DNA of 64,000 nucleotides from Rickettsiales bacterium. GTDB taxonomy: Bacteria > Pseudomonadota > Alphaproteobacteria > Rickettsiales > UBA998. A program made the position numbers and the translations under genes. Below the pieces are notes generated by a model that was not told where the DNA came from, did no database searches, and saw only the letters and a list, made by a program, of their open reading frames with translations. The stretch is from contig JAMWZD010000002.1 in NCBI GenBank assembly GCA_024304995.1, forward strand, positions 62,001 through 126,000, in the 5' to 3' direction. Positions 25,552 to 35,041 of the stretch are shown piece by piece (the first letter of the stretch is position 1; every line of letters begins with the position of its first letter).

Positions 25552-26904
25552 ATGAATGATACATCACAGATTAAGGTACGTTTTGCGCCATCGCCGACTG
25601 GCTGGTTGCATATGGGGAATATGCGCACGGCGCTGGTGAACTGGCTGTTCGCGCGCAAAATGGGCGGGTCGTTTTTGCTGCGGATTGATGATACGGATGC
25701 GGCACGTTCTGAAGCGCAATATGAAGACGGCATTCGTGAGGATTTGTCATGGCTGGGCTTGCAGTGGGATGAGGAAGCACGCCAGTCTTCCCGTATGCAT
25801 CGTTACACAGAAGCCAAGCAACAGTTGATTGAGACTGGTAGATTATATCCGTGTTATGAAACCTCGGACGAGCTGGATATTAAACGCAAAATGCTCATCA
25901 GCCGCGGCAAACCACCGATTTATGACCGTGGTGCGCTGGAACTGACCGATGCACAAAAGCAGGCATATGAGGCGGAAGGGCGCAAGCCTCACTTCCGTTT
26001 TAAGCTGGAAGACAAAGATGTTGTCTGGCAGGATATGATTCGCGGAGATGTGAAATATAGCGGGCAATTTGCGTCTGACCCTGTGTTAATCCGCGAAGAT
26101 GGCACACCGCTTTTCACCTTTACCACCTGCGTGGATGATGGTGAAATGGCGATTACGCATATTCTGCGCGGGGAAGACCATGTGAGCAACTCCGCCGTGC
26201 AGGTGCAGATTTTTGAGGCGCTGGGATATGATGTGCCAATCTTTGGGCATATGGCTTTGCTGACCGCCAAAGAAGGCAAGCTCTCCAAGCGCGAAGGCAG
26301 CGCGGCAATACGCGATTTGCGCGAAGCGGGAGTGATGCCGCTGCCCGTGAACAGTTTTCTGGCAAAAATCGGCACGTCAGATGCGATTGAACTGGCAGAG
26401 AGTCTGGATGCACTCGCTCAGGAATTTGACACTGGCAAATTCGGGCGCTCCGCTGCGAATTATGATGAAGAAGAATTGCTGCGCCTGAATGCGAAATATC
26501 TGCATGATGTGGAATATGAAACCGTCGCCAACTGGCTGCGCGCGCATGACATGGCGGTGACGACGGAGTTCTGGAACAAGATTAAAGCCAACGTGGCGCA
26601 TCTGTCCGACGTGAAAACATGGCATGATCTGGTGGAACGCAAAGTGACACCAGTGATTAGCGATGAGGACAAGGATTACTGCGCCCGCGCAGCGGAGTGT
26701 CTGCCCGAGGGGGAGCTGGACGAAACTTCATGGAGCGCATTCACCGCCAATGTGAAAGAGGTGACAGGGCGCAAAGGCAAGCAGCTCTTCATGCCTCTGC
26801 GACTGGCACTGACAGCGCGGGAGGATGGTCCTGAATTGCCTGTGCTGTTTGCATTGCTTGGGCGTGAGAAGGTTGAGCAAAGGCTGCGGGGTGAGGTAGT
26901 TTAA
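25552..26904 (+). CDS. gltX: Glutamate--tRNA ligase
   Basis: The 450-residue class I synthetase charges tRNA-Glu (and possibly tRNA-Gln in organisms lacking GlnRS). The HIGH-type motif is HMGN in APSPTGWLHMGNMR and the KMSKS-type motif is KLSKREG. The adjoining RIDDTDAARS and LRGEDHVSNSA blocks are characteristic. I chose ATG 25552 (MNDTSQIKVRFAPSPTG) because it places the first motif at the usual distance. An upstream in-frame start would add twelve residues. It resembles the shorter GltX form that occurs as a second copy in many alphaproteobacteria, so its exact tRNA specificity is open. Confidence 0.93.
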   Translation: MNDTSQIKVRFAPSPTGWLHMGNMRTALVNWLFARKMGGSFLLRIDDTDAARSEAQYEDGIREDLSWLGLQWDEEARQSSRMHRYTEAKQQLIETGRLYPCYETSDELDIKRKMLISRGKPPIYDRGALELTDAQKQAYEAEGRKPHFRFKLEDKDVVWQDMIRGDVKYSGQFASDPVLIREDGTPLFTFTTCVDDGEMAITHILRGEDHVSNSAVQVQIFEALGYDVPIFGHMALLTAKEGKLSKREGSAAIRDLREAGVMPLPVNSFLAKIGTSDAIELAESLDALAQEFDTGKFGRSAANYDEEELLRLNAKYLHDVEYETVANWLRAHDMAVTTEFWNKIKANVAHLSDVKTWHDLVERKVTPVISDEDKDYCARAAECLPEGELDETSWSAFTANVKEVTGRKGKQLFMPLRLALTAREDGPELPVLFALLGREKVEQRLRGEVV

Positions 26905-26913
26905 CACAACATA

Positions 26914-26970
26914 TAGTATGTCTATAGGGTGTTGACATACTATATATGGTATAATTATGACTTAGTATGA
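26914..26970 (+). promoter_or_regulatory. Dyad and promoter-like region before the AlbA_2-type gene
   Basis: TAGTATGTC (26914-26922) and GACATACTA (26934-26942) form a perfect nine-base inverted repeat with an 11-base spacer. A third half-site, TAGTATGA, lies at 26963-26970. A TTGACA (26932-26937) overlaps the right arm and a TATAAT follows at 26950-26955, though with only 12 bases between them. No T-tract follows, so an operator is likelier than a terminator. Confidence 0.5.
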
Positions 26971-27010
26971 CCTTCCTTTTGATAATGTTATAAACAAAAG
27001 TACACAACTT

Positions 27011-28495
27011 TTGTCAATTGAACAAATTTGGAATAATTTGTCAAAAGAAACTGTGAGCAAATTAATTGAAGATGACAGGGTAGAGTTCAAATCAAAGATA
27101 GAATTGAGTAAACTAGCCGAATATTACTCTATGTTTTCTAATACTTCGCCACATGGAGGAATATTGCTGATTGGTGTAAATGATGATGCAACACTATGTG
27201 GCTGTATGCGATTTTCAGAACAAAATATAAATAAACTTAAAGAATCACATAGAACTCATTGTATAAAAGCTAAACCTGAATTTAAGAATGTTCAATACAA
27301 TGATGAAGATGAAATAAACTTTTTTGTTGCAATTAAAATTCCTTATATAGGAACGCTTGTGGAAACTAACAAAGGTGAGGCGTTTGTTAGATATGGGGAC
27401 AGCAAACATAAAATGAGCGAAGCAGAGAAACAAGATTATAGAGATGCACGCCCAGAAATTACTTATGAACTAAAGCCTACTGTTGCAAAGTACCCGCAAG
27501 ATTTTGATATGAATATTATTCATAATTTGCATCAAAATTATTGTCGTAGAGAAGAAGTGGAAAGAGGTATTGAGGATGTGCTTCTGATAAGACGATTAGG
27601 TGAATTAAATGAATCAAAAGAATTTGTAGCTAATAATGCATTAGTATTGCTTGCAGCAAAAGACGCAAGAAAATTTATTACTGGTTGTCGAATCAGAATA
27701 ATGAGATTCGAGGGTACTAGCGAAGGTTATGGTGAGACTTTCAACCCAATTATTGACAGGTTTGTTGAAGGAAATATTGTAAATTTAATCGAAAAATCTG
27801 CTGAGATACTAAATACCGCAATATACGATGTAACCTACTTAGATGAAAATACTAGGTTCGTTAATACTAAAGAATACCCAAAAGCGGCGTGGTTTGAGGC
27901 ATTAGTTAATGCTGCTGTTCATAGATCCTATAGTATAAGTGGTGCTGATATAGTTATAAAATTATTTTACGATAGAATGATTATAGAAAGCCCTGGTGGT
28001 TTTTGCCCTCCAGTTAATGCCGATAACATATATGAAGTGCGTAGCTCTAAGAACCCTTTTCTAATGGACGCAATGTACGACTTAGATTACGTTAAGATGG
28101 CGCGTGAGGGGACTCGTCGTATGAAAGAGTCAATGAAGAAAACAGGTTTGCCAACACCTAGTTTTTCGCAAGAAACGCTGAACGGACTGATTGTAAAAGT
28201 CGAACTTAGAAATAATGCAGAGCATAGAAGGAAAACTACTAAAGTTGATGTAAGCGAGTATTATGGAGCAACTGTTTCAAAAACACTTAGCGAAGAAGAA
28301 AAACAAATCTTAGATATCGCTATAAGAAATGGAGATATAAATGTATCGGAAGCACAAAGAGTCATAGGCAGAACTTGGGACACATGTAAAAAGAGACTAG
28401 AAAAGCTAAAGAAAAAAGGGCTTTTGGATTACGTTTACGATAAAAAACTAACCAGAGACCCAAACGCTAAATATATTCCCAAAAAGGTGGATTAA
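27011..28495 (+). CDS. AlbA_2 (Schlafen-type) DNA-binding and ATP-binding protein
   Basis: The 494-residue protein starts at TTG 27011, the only start that keeps the whole first domain. Residues about 15-125 match the AlbA_2 domain (DDRVEFKSKIELSK, GGILLIGVNDDA). A central region resembles the HATPase-like module of RecG-related regulators (WFEALVNAAVHRSY, IIESPGGFCPP, RSSKNPFLMDAM). The C-terminus is a winged-helix segment (ILDIAIRNGDINVSEAQRVIG, TCKKRLEKLKKKG). These proteins are usually transcriptional regulators or defence-associated, with the function here unknown. Base composition is clearly more A+T-rich than gltX and the next gene, suggesting acquisition. A dyad lies just upstream. 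Confidence 0.8.
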   Translation: MSIEQIWNNLSKETVSKLIEDDRVEFKSKIELSKLAEYYSMFSNTSPHGGILLIGVNDDATLCGCMRFSEQNINKLKESHRTHCIKAKPEFKNVQYNDEDEINFFVAIKIPYIGTLVETNKGEAFVRYGDSKHKMSEAEKQDYRDARPEITYELKPTVAKYPQDFDMNIIHNLHQNYCRREEVERGIEDVLLIRRLGELNESKEFVANNALVLLAAKDARKFITGCRIRIMRFEGTSEGYGETFNPIIDRFVEGNIVNLIEKSAEILNTAIYDVTYLDENTRFVNTKEYPKAAWFEALVNAAVHRSYSISGADIVIKLFYDRMIIESPGGFCPPVNADNIYEVRSSKNPFLMDAMYDLDYVKMAREGTRRMKESMKKTGLPTPSFSQETLNGLIVKVELRNNAEHRRKTTKVDVSEYYGATVSKTLSEEEKQILDIAIRNGDINVSEAQRVIGRTWDTCKKRLEKLKKKGLLDYVYDKKLTRDPNAKYIPKKVD

Positions 28496-28498
28496 TAA

Positions 28499-29827
28499 TC
28501 ACCCCTCCCAATGCTCCATGCGTTCAGGGAAGCCGAAATAATAGCCTTGTAGATATTCTACGCCGAGTTTCATCAGCAGTTTGGCAGTTTCGCCATTTTC
28601 CACAAACTCTGCCACTGTTTTTAAGCCGAAGCCATTGGTGAAATCCAGCATGGTTTTGATGAAGAGGAGGTTGTCGTGATTATCGACCAGATCTTTCACG
28701 AACACGCCATCAATTTTGATGATGTCCACCGAGAGGGTTTTAAGCTGGCGGAAGGAGGTGTAGCCTGAGCCGAAATCATCTAAAGCGACCATTGCGCCGA
28801 AGGATTGCAACGCGGCGACGAAATACGCCGTGCGTTTAATGTCCAGATGCACCGCAGTTTCGGTGATCTCCACCATCATGCGGGGCATGATGTCTGGTGT
28901 TTCTATTGCAATCTGCTCCATCTTTTTCAGCCAGACCGCGCTGCTGGTGGTGAGGTTGGAAACGTTAAATGCCAGTTTCAGATTGGGGGATTCGCGCAGT
29001 CGTTTCACCACCATGTCCAATACAAGTTCGTCTATAATGTCTATCAACCCCATACGCTCTGCCACGGGGATGAGCGGGCCTGCGGTCGCAAGTGTGCCAT
29101 CCTCCTTTTTGATGCGCAGCAAGGCTTCATAATGTTCAATGTTGCCCGTGCGGGAACAGACGATGGGCTGAAACGCAAGCGAGAGCTGTTCCTGATTAAT
29201 GGCTTCGGTGATATAATTCACCATGTTCATTTCCTGACGATTGTGAAATGCTTCATTATAAGGCTGTTGCATATCATAATGTGGAGCAAGCGCTTTTTGC
29301 TTAAATGTCATATAAGCAGAATCAATCACATTCGAAATGGTGGTGACAGAATCATCCAGCAGCATGGTCACTGTATCACAGAGCAGGTGGATCGCGCCAT
29401 ATGCCGACGCATGATGAAACTCTCTTAAAGAGAGTTTGAAATGCTGTTCTATCGTTTCTTTTTTAGATGCTGTTTCAGGGTGAATAACAAAAGCAACCTG
29501 TTCTTTTTGAATGCGGTGGGGGTGCATGTCACCTAGTGCTTCCAGCTTGCTGCTTAAATGGGTGATAAGGCAGGCAATCGCATCTTCTGTGGTTTCATGC
29601 CCATATCCGCTGATGATCATTGGCAGGTTGTTGATGGCGATAATCACGATATGTGCATTATGAGGGCGTTCATTATTCTGATGCAGCGCGTCATGCAGAT
29701 CACCAATGAATTTATCAGGATAAGCGGCGTATTGCTGACCGTAGGGATGCGCAGGCTTGTTATACCCGTCCAGCGAGAGCATCATGTTTTGCGGGCTTTG
29801 GCTTGCGTCTATCTGAATATCTGTCAT
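28499..29827 (-). CDS. Degenerate GGDEF - EAL phosphodiesterase-like protein
   Basis: The 442-residue cytoplasmic protein has an N-terminal GGDEF-like domain (residues about 30-190) without the catalytic signature. Its EAL domain (about 205-435) appears complete: EALLR, Asn in FNVSN, Glu in EITET, DDFGSG, Lys in IKIDG, Glu in EFVEN and Gln in LQGYYFG. It is therefore a good candidate for an active cyclic di-GMP phosphodiesterase. Layout parallels the protein at 14417 but without a PAS domain. Its stop lies three bases from the stop of the convergent AlbA_2-type gene. Confidence 0.88.
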   Translation of the reverse strand: MTDIQIDASQSPQNMMLSLDGYNKPAHPYGQQYAAYPDKFIGDLHDALHQNNERPHNAHIVIIAINNLPMIISGYGHETTEDAIACLITHLSSKLEALGDMHPHRIQKEQVAFVIHPETASKKETIEQHFKLSLREFHHASAYGAIHLLCDTVTMLLDDSVTTISNVIDSAYMTFKQKALAPHYDMQQPYNEAFHNRQEMNMVNYITEAINQEQLSLAFQPIVCSRTGNIEHYEALLRIKKEDGTLATAGPLIPVAERMGLIDIIDELVLDMVVKRLRESPNLKLAFNVSNLTTSSAVWLKKMEQIAIETPDIMPRMMVEITETAVHLDIKRTAYFVAALQSFGAMVALDDFGSGYTSFRQLKTLSVDIIKIDGVFVKDLVDNHDNLLFIKTMLDFTNGFGLKTVAEFVENGETAKLLMKLGVEYLQGYYFGFPERMEHWEG

Positions 29828-29929
29828 AATCGGGTCACATCATTGTTATCACTAATGTATCATAGAGGCTGTAAAGAAAATCCTAACGAAATTAACAAAT
29901 TCAGCATATTTTGTTAAAATATAAGCTGA

Positions 29930-32803
29930 ATGCTATCTATATGCGCTGATATGACACAAAAAATGGCAGAAACCCCTAATATTATTACCTTTTCTGGTGA
30001 ATCGCAATTTGCAGACGCGCTGGCGCATTTTTTGCTGCATGAGTATGACCATAAAGAGATATTGCATCATGTTCGATTAATTCTGCCAAATAATGCAGCA
30101 ATTAGCGCAGTGAAGGATGCGTTGTTTCAGGCAAGTGGCAAACAGGCGTTGCTGTTGCCGCATATTAGCACCATTTCTGACATTGCAGCTGAGCAATGGC
30201 TAAGTGCAGAGGCTTTAGGCGCAGTGAACATTTCCCCAGTGATTGACGCGCGCAGACGTTTATTATGGGTGAGTGAATATGTGCAGCAGTTAATGCCTGA
30301 TATTTCCATGCGGTCGTCACTCTATTATGCAGAATCCTTCCTGAGCCTGCGGGATGATGCGCAGCGTGCTTTGAAAGACAGCGCTGATTTTGACGGATTA
30401 GTGGACGAACCTTATGCGCTGCACTGGCAGGAAGCGCTGGCAATGTTTAAAAAAGTGATGGCAACACTGGATGCAGCATTGCTGGAAGGCGGATTGAGCG
30501 AACCTATTGCATATAATAATCACATTAAACAAATAATTGCCGAGCATATTGACGAGGTAGGTCTTAACTCGCCCGTGATTGTTGCAGGGTCAACTGCCTC
30601 TGTTCCTTCATCCGCGCGGTTTATGCAGTCTATCGCTATGCAGGAAAAAGGACTGGTGATCCTTCCCTCTCTGGATACGCAACTGCCAAAATTTTACTGG
30701 GATATGATTACGGGGGATACTCCGCTCTACACCCATCCGCAATATCATATGAAACGATTTATGGATCAATGTGGCATATCGCGGGATGAAGTGCGGCAGG
30801 TTACATTTTCACAATTAGACAGCAGCATCATCTCTAAAACCATGTATCCGCAGGAAGCAGCGGAATTATTACTGCAAGAACCTGTGAAGCCAGAGCAGGT
30901 GCGGCATATTGAGCTTTATGAAACGGATGATGACAGCGCGGAAATGGAATTATGCGCATTGCTGATTATGGATGCAATCCATCACGGGGTGAGCAATATT
31001 GCAGTGATCACGGAACTGCGCGATGCGATTGACCGTTTGCAAACATTGCTGGCACGTCGCGGTATTGAGATAGACCGTTTTGCCGCGCAGCCGCTTTCAC
31101 ATGGCTCGGAATATCAGTTTATGATGTTATGTGCGCTGTTGCTGTTTGATTCCTATAATTCAGTAACGTTTTTGAGCCTGTTGAGACATCCCCTTTGTTT
31201 TCCTGAATGGCGTGCAGAGACGCTGGAAATGGCAGAATATTGCGATGCTGGCTTGTTGAGAGGGTTACACGGGTTGCGCTCTGTTGCTGAGGTCTGTGAT
31301 GCTTATATGGAAATAACATCCAGCAAAAGCATGGTGGCACAGCAACTGAAGGATATTTTCATTGTCGAAACGCAGGACAAACCCTGTGAAGGGTTGTTTC
31401 AACTTCACAAAAGCTGCATCAAACGCCTGCTGCAAAGCAGCCAGAACAGCACGCTAAGCATGATGCTTAAAGAACTGAGCATCTTCACACCGCTAATGCA
31501 TGAAAAACGTGCGTGCAGCGCGAATGATTATTGTGAGTTGGTAGAGCATTATTTCGCGCAGCACACGGCATATGATAAGCATGTCTCACATTCGCCCGTG
31601 CGCGTGCTTGGGGCGATTGAAGCACGCATGGTGCGGGCAGATGTAATCATCATCCCACATATGAATGAAGGGCATTGGCCGCGTCATATGAGCGCGGAGC
31701 CGTGGCTGAACCATGCCATGCGGCGTGCGGCAGGGCTAAATTTTGCGGAACGGCAGATTGGTCTGGCAGCGCATGACATCAGCAATGCCATGAAAGCACC
31801 ACGTTTCATTGCCATGCGCGCCCGCAAGGAAACCAACACACCAATGCAGGCTTCACGTTTTTTTGAACGGCTGAAGCTAATCTGCCAGCCAGACGGGCAG
31901 CGTCTGTCAGACCAGCAAGCGCAATGGCAGCATTATCTGCATGAATGGCGCAAACATAATGCCAGTACGCACAAAGCGCGTGATGTTGCCAAACCTGCAC
32001 CAACGCCACCATTGGCCCTGCGCCGCACGCGCCTGAGCGCCACGCAATGCGAAACGCTGATGCAAAACCCGTTTATTTTATATGTTTCCCATATTCTGAA
32101 ACTCAGTGACCGCGAGCCCTATGATGAACCTTTCAGCCCAAAGCATTTTGGCACAGCAGCGCATGAGGCAATGCAACTTGCCGCCACGACCTATGCACCG
32201 CAGCATTTTGAGCGTTACCAGCATGAGCTGACGCGCCAGTTTGAAGAATATCTACAGGAAAAGATTGAACCCGAATTGCGGCATTTTTACGTGAAAAAAC
32301 TGGCGCGTATTTTAGAGACGATCCTGCAGGAAGAAACCGCGCGGGCGCAATCAGTGCAAAAATTAATGGCTGAATATAAATTGCAAAAAGAATTAATGAT
32401 AGACGATACCAGCGTCACTTTCACCATGCGTGCCGACCGCATTGAAGAATTGCGGGATGCATGGCGCATTGTGGATTATAAAACAGGCACACCTCCCAAT
32501 CAAACGCAGATTGCATCTGGACTTGCGTGCCAATTGTTAATTGCTGGCTGGATTGCACGGGATGCCCATACAATCTCTGATCTTGAATATTGGGAATTGA
32601 AGGGCAATGAGCATTTTGTGCAGGGGGTGAATGGGAAAAAAATTAATCTGGAAGATGAGCAGTTCTGGCAGCAGGTGCAAACAGGGCTAACCAATCTGGC
32701 GCGTTATTATTGTTGCACGGCTGATGCAGCATTTGCATGGATAGAAGGCGAAGAAGGATATGCTGACGGCGCGGCGCATATTGCGCGGGTGGGCGAATGG
32801 TAA
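29930..32803 (+). CDS. addB: Double-strand break repair protein AddB
   Basis: AddB is the second subunit of the AddAB helicase-nuclease that resects DNA ends for recombination. The protein is about 957 residues, or 950 from the in-frame ATG at 29951. Its N-terminal part is helicase-like but lacks a convincing Walker A, and the C-terminus is a RecB-family nuclease. The nuclease motifs seen are GTAAHEAM, the Asp of MRADRIEEL and VDYKTG. The alphaproteobacterial form lacks the iron-sulfur cysteines of the Firmicutes protein. addA, normally immediately downstream, is absent here. Confidence 0.85.
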   Translation: MLSICADMTQKMAETPNIITFSGESQFADALAHFLLHEYDHKEILHHVRLILPNNAAISAVKDALFQASGKQALLLPHISTISDIAAEQWLSAEALGAVNISPVIDARRRLLWVSEYVQQLMPDISMRSSLYYAESFLSLRDDAQRALKDSADFDGLVDEPYALHWQEALAMFKKVMATLDAALLEGGLSEPIAYNNHIKQIIAEHIDEVGLNSPVIVAGSTASVPSSARFMQSIAMQEKGLVILPSLDTQLPKFYWDMITGDTPLYTHPQYHMKRFMDQCGISRDEVRQVTFSQLDSSIISKTMYPQEAAELLLQEPVKPEQVRHIELYETDDDSAEMELCALLIMDAIHHGVSNIAVITELRDAIDRLQTLLARRGIEIDRFAAQPLSHGSEYQFMMLCALLLFDSYNSVTFLSLLRHPLCFPEWRAETLEMAEYCDAGLLRGLHGLRSVAEVCDAYMEITSSKSMVAQQLKDIFIVETQDKPCEGLFQLHKSCIKRLLQSSQNSTLSMMLKELSIFTPLMHEKRACSANDYCELVEHYFAQHTAYDKHVSHSPVRVLGAIEARMVRADVIIIPHMNEGHWPRHMSAEPWLNHAMRRAAGLNFAERQIGLAAHDISNAMKAPRFIAMRARKETNTPMQASRFFERLKLICQPDGQRLSDQQAQWQHYLHEWRKHNASTHKARDVAKPAPTPPLALRRTRLSATQCETLMQNPFILYVSHILKLSDREPYDEPFSPKHFGTAAHEAMQLAATTYAPQHFERYQHELTRQFEEYLQEKIEPELRHFYVKKLARILETILQEETARAQSVQKLMAEYKLQKELMIDDTSVTFTMRADRIEELRDAWRIVDYKTGTPPNQTQIASGLACQLLIAGWIARDAHTISDLEYWELKGNEHFVQGVNGKKINLEDEQFWQQVQTGLTNLARYYCCTADAAFAWIEGEEGYADGAAHIARVGEW

Positions 32804-32839
32804 CTTGTACCTAATGTTCGCCCAATCCGCAATACTTCC

Positions 32840-32995
32840 TTATATGTCACTGCGAAAGATGGAATCAAACTGATCGTTTATTTCATGAATGAGTGCAAAT
32901 TCATCTTTTGGAAGCTGTGCGCCTGGCATAAATTCCATCATATCATTGTCAGGTAGTAAAATATCATCCTGAATATAAGCTCGTTGTGTTTTCAT
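32840..32995 (-). CDS. Small acidic hypothetical protein, 51 residues
   Basis: The frame begins at ATG 32995 after a clear Shine-Dalgarno (GGAGAAC, five to six bases away) and ends TAA at 32840. The peptide starts MKTQRAYIQDDILLPDND and is strongly acidic (many Asp and Glu), with no hydrophobic segment. No family is recognised. The good ribosome-binding site and normal codon use support it as a gene in the otherwise empty 400-base gap after addB. Confidence 0.55.
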   Translation of the reverse strand: MKTQRAYIQDDILLPDNDMMEFMPGAQLPKDEFALIHEINDQFDSIFRSDI

Positions 32996-33212
32996 TTTGT
33001 TCTCCATAATGTTGAATGAGTCGGAGTATGAAACGTAACAAGGTTAATAATCTGCGGTTTTAGAGCAGATAAAACGTAAATATCTGCTCAATTTATGCGC
33101 TGTTTATATTTCCTGATATTACAGCATATTCATACTTGAACAGCTTTAAGTGATAATTAGATACATAAAGATTAAGTGTCTTAATAAACAACACACAAGG
33201 AGTTACAAAATA

Positions 33213-33389
33213 ATGGATATTATTAGAATTATTTTTGCGATTATTTTCCCACCGCTTGGCGTATTTTTACAAGTAGGTTTTGGTAAACATTTCTGGTTCA
33301 ACATTCTGTTGACCATTCTTGGATTTATTCCAGGTATCGTACACGCAGTTTATATTATTGCAACACGTCCAAATACTGCAGCAGTATAG
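33213..33389 (+). CDS. Pmp3/YqaE-family small membrane protein
   Basis: The 58-residue protein is almost entirely two hydrophobic helices joined by a short loop: IIRIIFAIIFPPLGVFLQVG, then FWFNILLTILGFIPGIVHA. The PPLGVFLQVG motif and the terminal VYII are signatures of the Pmp3/UPF0057 (YqaE) family. Members are induced by salt, cold or other membrane stress, and the inner-membrane function is poorly defined. ATG 33213 has a strong Shine-Dalgarno (AAGGAG). It is monocistronic, with its own terminator at 33431. Confidence 0.9.
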   Translation: MDIIRIIFAIIFPPLGVFLQVGFGKHFWFNILLTILGFIPGIVHAVYIIATRPNTAAV

Positions 33390-33430
33390 TTACTGTTGCG
33401 TAAACGACAAATATAATTTAGCTTACAAAA

Positions 33431-33458
33431 AGTCGGGCAGTTACTGTCCGGCTTTTTT
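33431..33458 (+). terminator. Terminator of the Pmp3-like gene
   Basis: GTCGGGCAG (33432-33440) pairs with CTGTCCGGC (33444-33452), using two G-T wobbles around a three-base loop. Six T follow. Confidence 0.8.
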
Positions 33459-33489
33459 GCTACGTAAATAACCTTTAAGGTGCGACATT

Positions 33490-34929
33490 ATGGGTGATAA
33501 AACCTATTCCATTGAGTTAATGCTAGTCGCGGTGTTTGCTGCCAGTCTGCTTATCCTGCTTGGCACGGTGCTGAGATACCTCCTTCCTCCGTTACAGAAA
33601 ATGCATATGCCTGCTGCTGTCATTGGTGGTATTGTCGGCGTTGTCATCGGGCCTCAGGTATTTGGCTATGAGATAGCAGGGTTTTTTGGACTGCAGGATG
33701 AATGGAAGGCGATGTATAAAATATGGAAAGAGTTACCTGCCTATCTTATCAGCGTCGTATTTGCTGCATTGATGATGGGGAAAAAACTCCCATCTTTCAA
33801 AAAAGTGATGGATAAATCCTCCCAGCATCTGGTTGTAGGATATAGTATTGCATGGGGGCATTATATTGTCGGTATTTTAATAACTTTATTCTGCCTGATT
33901 CCCTTCCTTGACGCTAACCCGTTGAGCAGCGCCTTAATTGCGATTGGTTTTCAGGGAGGATATGGTACAGCGGCGGGGCTTGGTGGAACGTATGCCAAGC
34001 TGGGTTTTCCTGAAGGATATGATCTGGCGCTTGGTATGGCAACAGCTGGCAAAGTGTCTGCCATCTTAGTTGGGCTTGTATTAATTAATATTGCGGTGGG
34101 GTTCAGCAAAATGAATTCACCTACACGCACCAAAAAAGAACATTTGCGTGAAGATATTAAAGAGCATGAAGGCAAAAAAGCGGTGCGCAAGCAGCGGCTG
34201 GAAATGCATTTTTCTGCAGATACATTAATCCTGCACACGGCTTTATTATGTTTTGCCATTGCGATTGGCTGGGGCTTGAGAGAATTATTCTTCTTCATAG
34301 AATCCTTCTTCATGGCGCGGGAAGACGGCGTGATGCAATATATCCCGTTATTCCCAATGGCGCTAATTGGCGGAGTGATTCTGCAGGGATGCATTCAGTT
34401 GATCAATAAAAGCCATATGGTCAATCATCACCATATTCATTCTATCAGCCATAGCTTTCTGGATTTGCTGATTGTTGTAGCGATTGCGACCCTTTCCATG
34501 AAAACCATTTCGGAAAACTGGCTATTACTTGTTATTCTGATTGGTTCAGGTGTGGGCTGGAATTTGCTGGCATTTTTTGTCATTGCGCCTCGATTATATA
34601 CAAGCGCACCGTGGATTCGCGGTTTGGGTGACTTTGCCCATTCAACGGGAGCGGCAACGACGGCATTGCTGCTGATGAAAATTATTGACCCGAATGATGA
34701 AACAGGCGCGCGCACAGGATTTACCATGAAACAGCCTTTCTATGAACCTATTGTCGGTGGGGGATTGATCACTGCGCTAGCATTGCCAATGATTTTCACT
34801 GCAGGTTTATATGTCACGTTGATTATTGCGCTGGTGTTATTTGTTATCACACTGCTAATAGGCTGGAAGTTCTTAGGCATTAAAGAGGAAAACAGCTTAT
34901 TTGACGAAGAAACGCCTGTCGTAAAATAA
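33490..34929 (+). CDS. gltS: Sodium/glutamate symporter family protein
   Basis: The 479-residue inner-membrane protein has about ten to twelve helices and the GltS-type repeats. The N-terminus reads LLPPLQKMHMPAAVIGGIVG, and the two Gly-rich re-entrant regions are GFQGGYGTAAGLGGTYAKLG and GLGDFAHSTGAATTALLLM. By family it couples uptake of glutamate, or a related dicarboxylate, to Na+. It is longer than E. coli GltS (about 400 residues) owing to a basic cytoplasmic insertion around residues 210-240 (TRTKKEHLREDIKEHEGKK). Substrate is inferred from family. Confidence 0.85.
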   Translation: MGDKTYSIELMLVAVFAASLLILLGTVLRYLLPPLQKMHMPAAVIGGIVGVVIGPQVFGYEIAGFFGLQDEWKAMYKIWKELPAYLISVVFAALMMGKKLPSFKKVMDKSSQHLVVGYSIAWGHYIVGILITLFCLIPFLDANPLSSALIAIGFQGGYGTAAGLGGTYAKLGFPEGYDLALGMATAGKVSAILVGLVLINIAVGFSKMNSPTRTKKEHLREDIKEHEGKKAVRKQRLEMHFSADTLILHTALLCFAIAIGWGLRELFFFIESFFMAREDGVMQYIPLFPMALIGGVILQGCIQLINKSHMVNHHHIHSISHSFLDLLIVVAIATLSMKTISENWLLLVILIGSGVGWNLLAFFVIAPRLYTSAPWIRGLGDFAHSTGAATTALLLMKIIDPNDETGARTGFTMKQPFYEPIVGGGLITALALPMIFTAGLYVTLIIALVLFVITLLIGWKFLGIKEENSLFDEETPVVK

Positions 34930-35041
34930 GCTATTAACTTATCTTTATATGCTTTTTATCTTTTAGCCGCGCTTGCCAATAGTTTCCTGAAATGATTTTG
35001 GGCATACTCCTTATTGTTAAACAAAAACAAAGGAGAAATTT

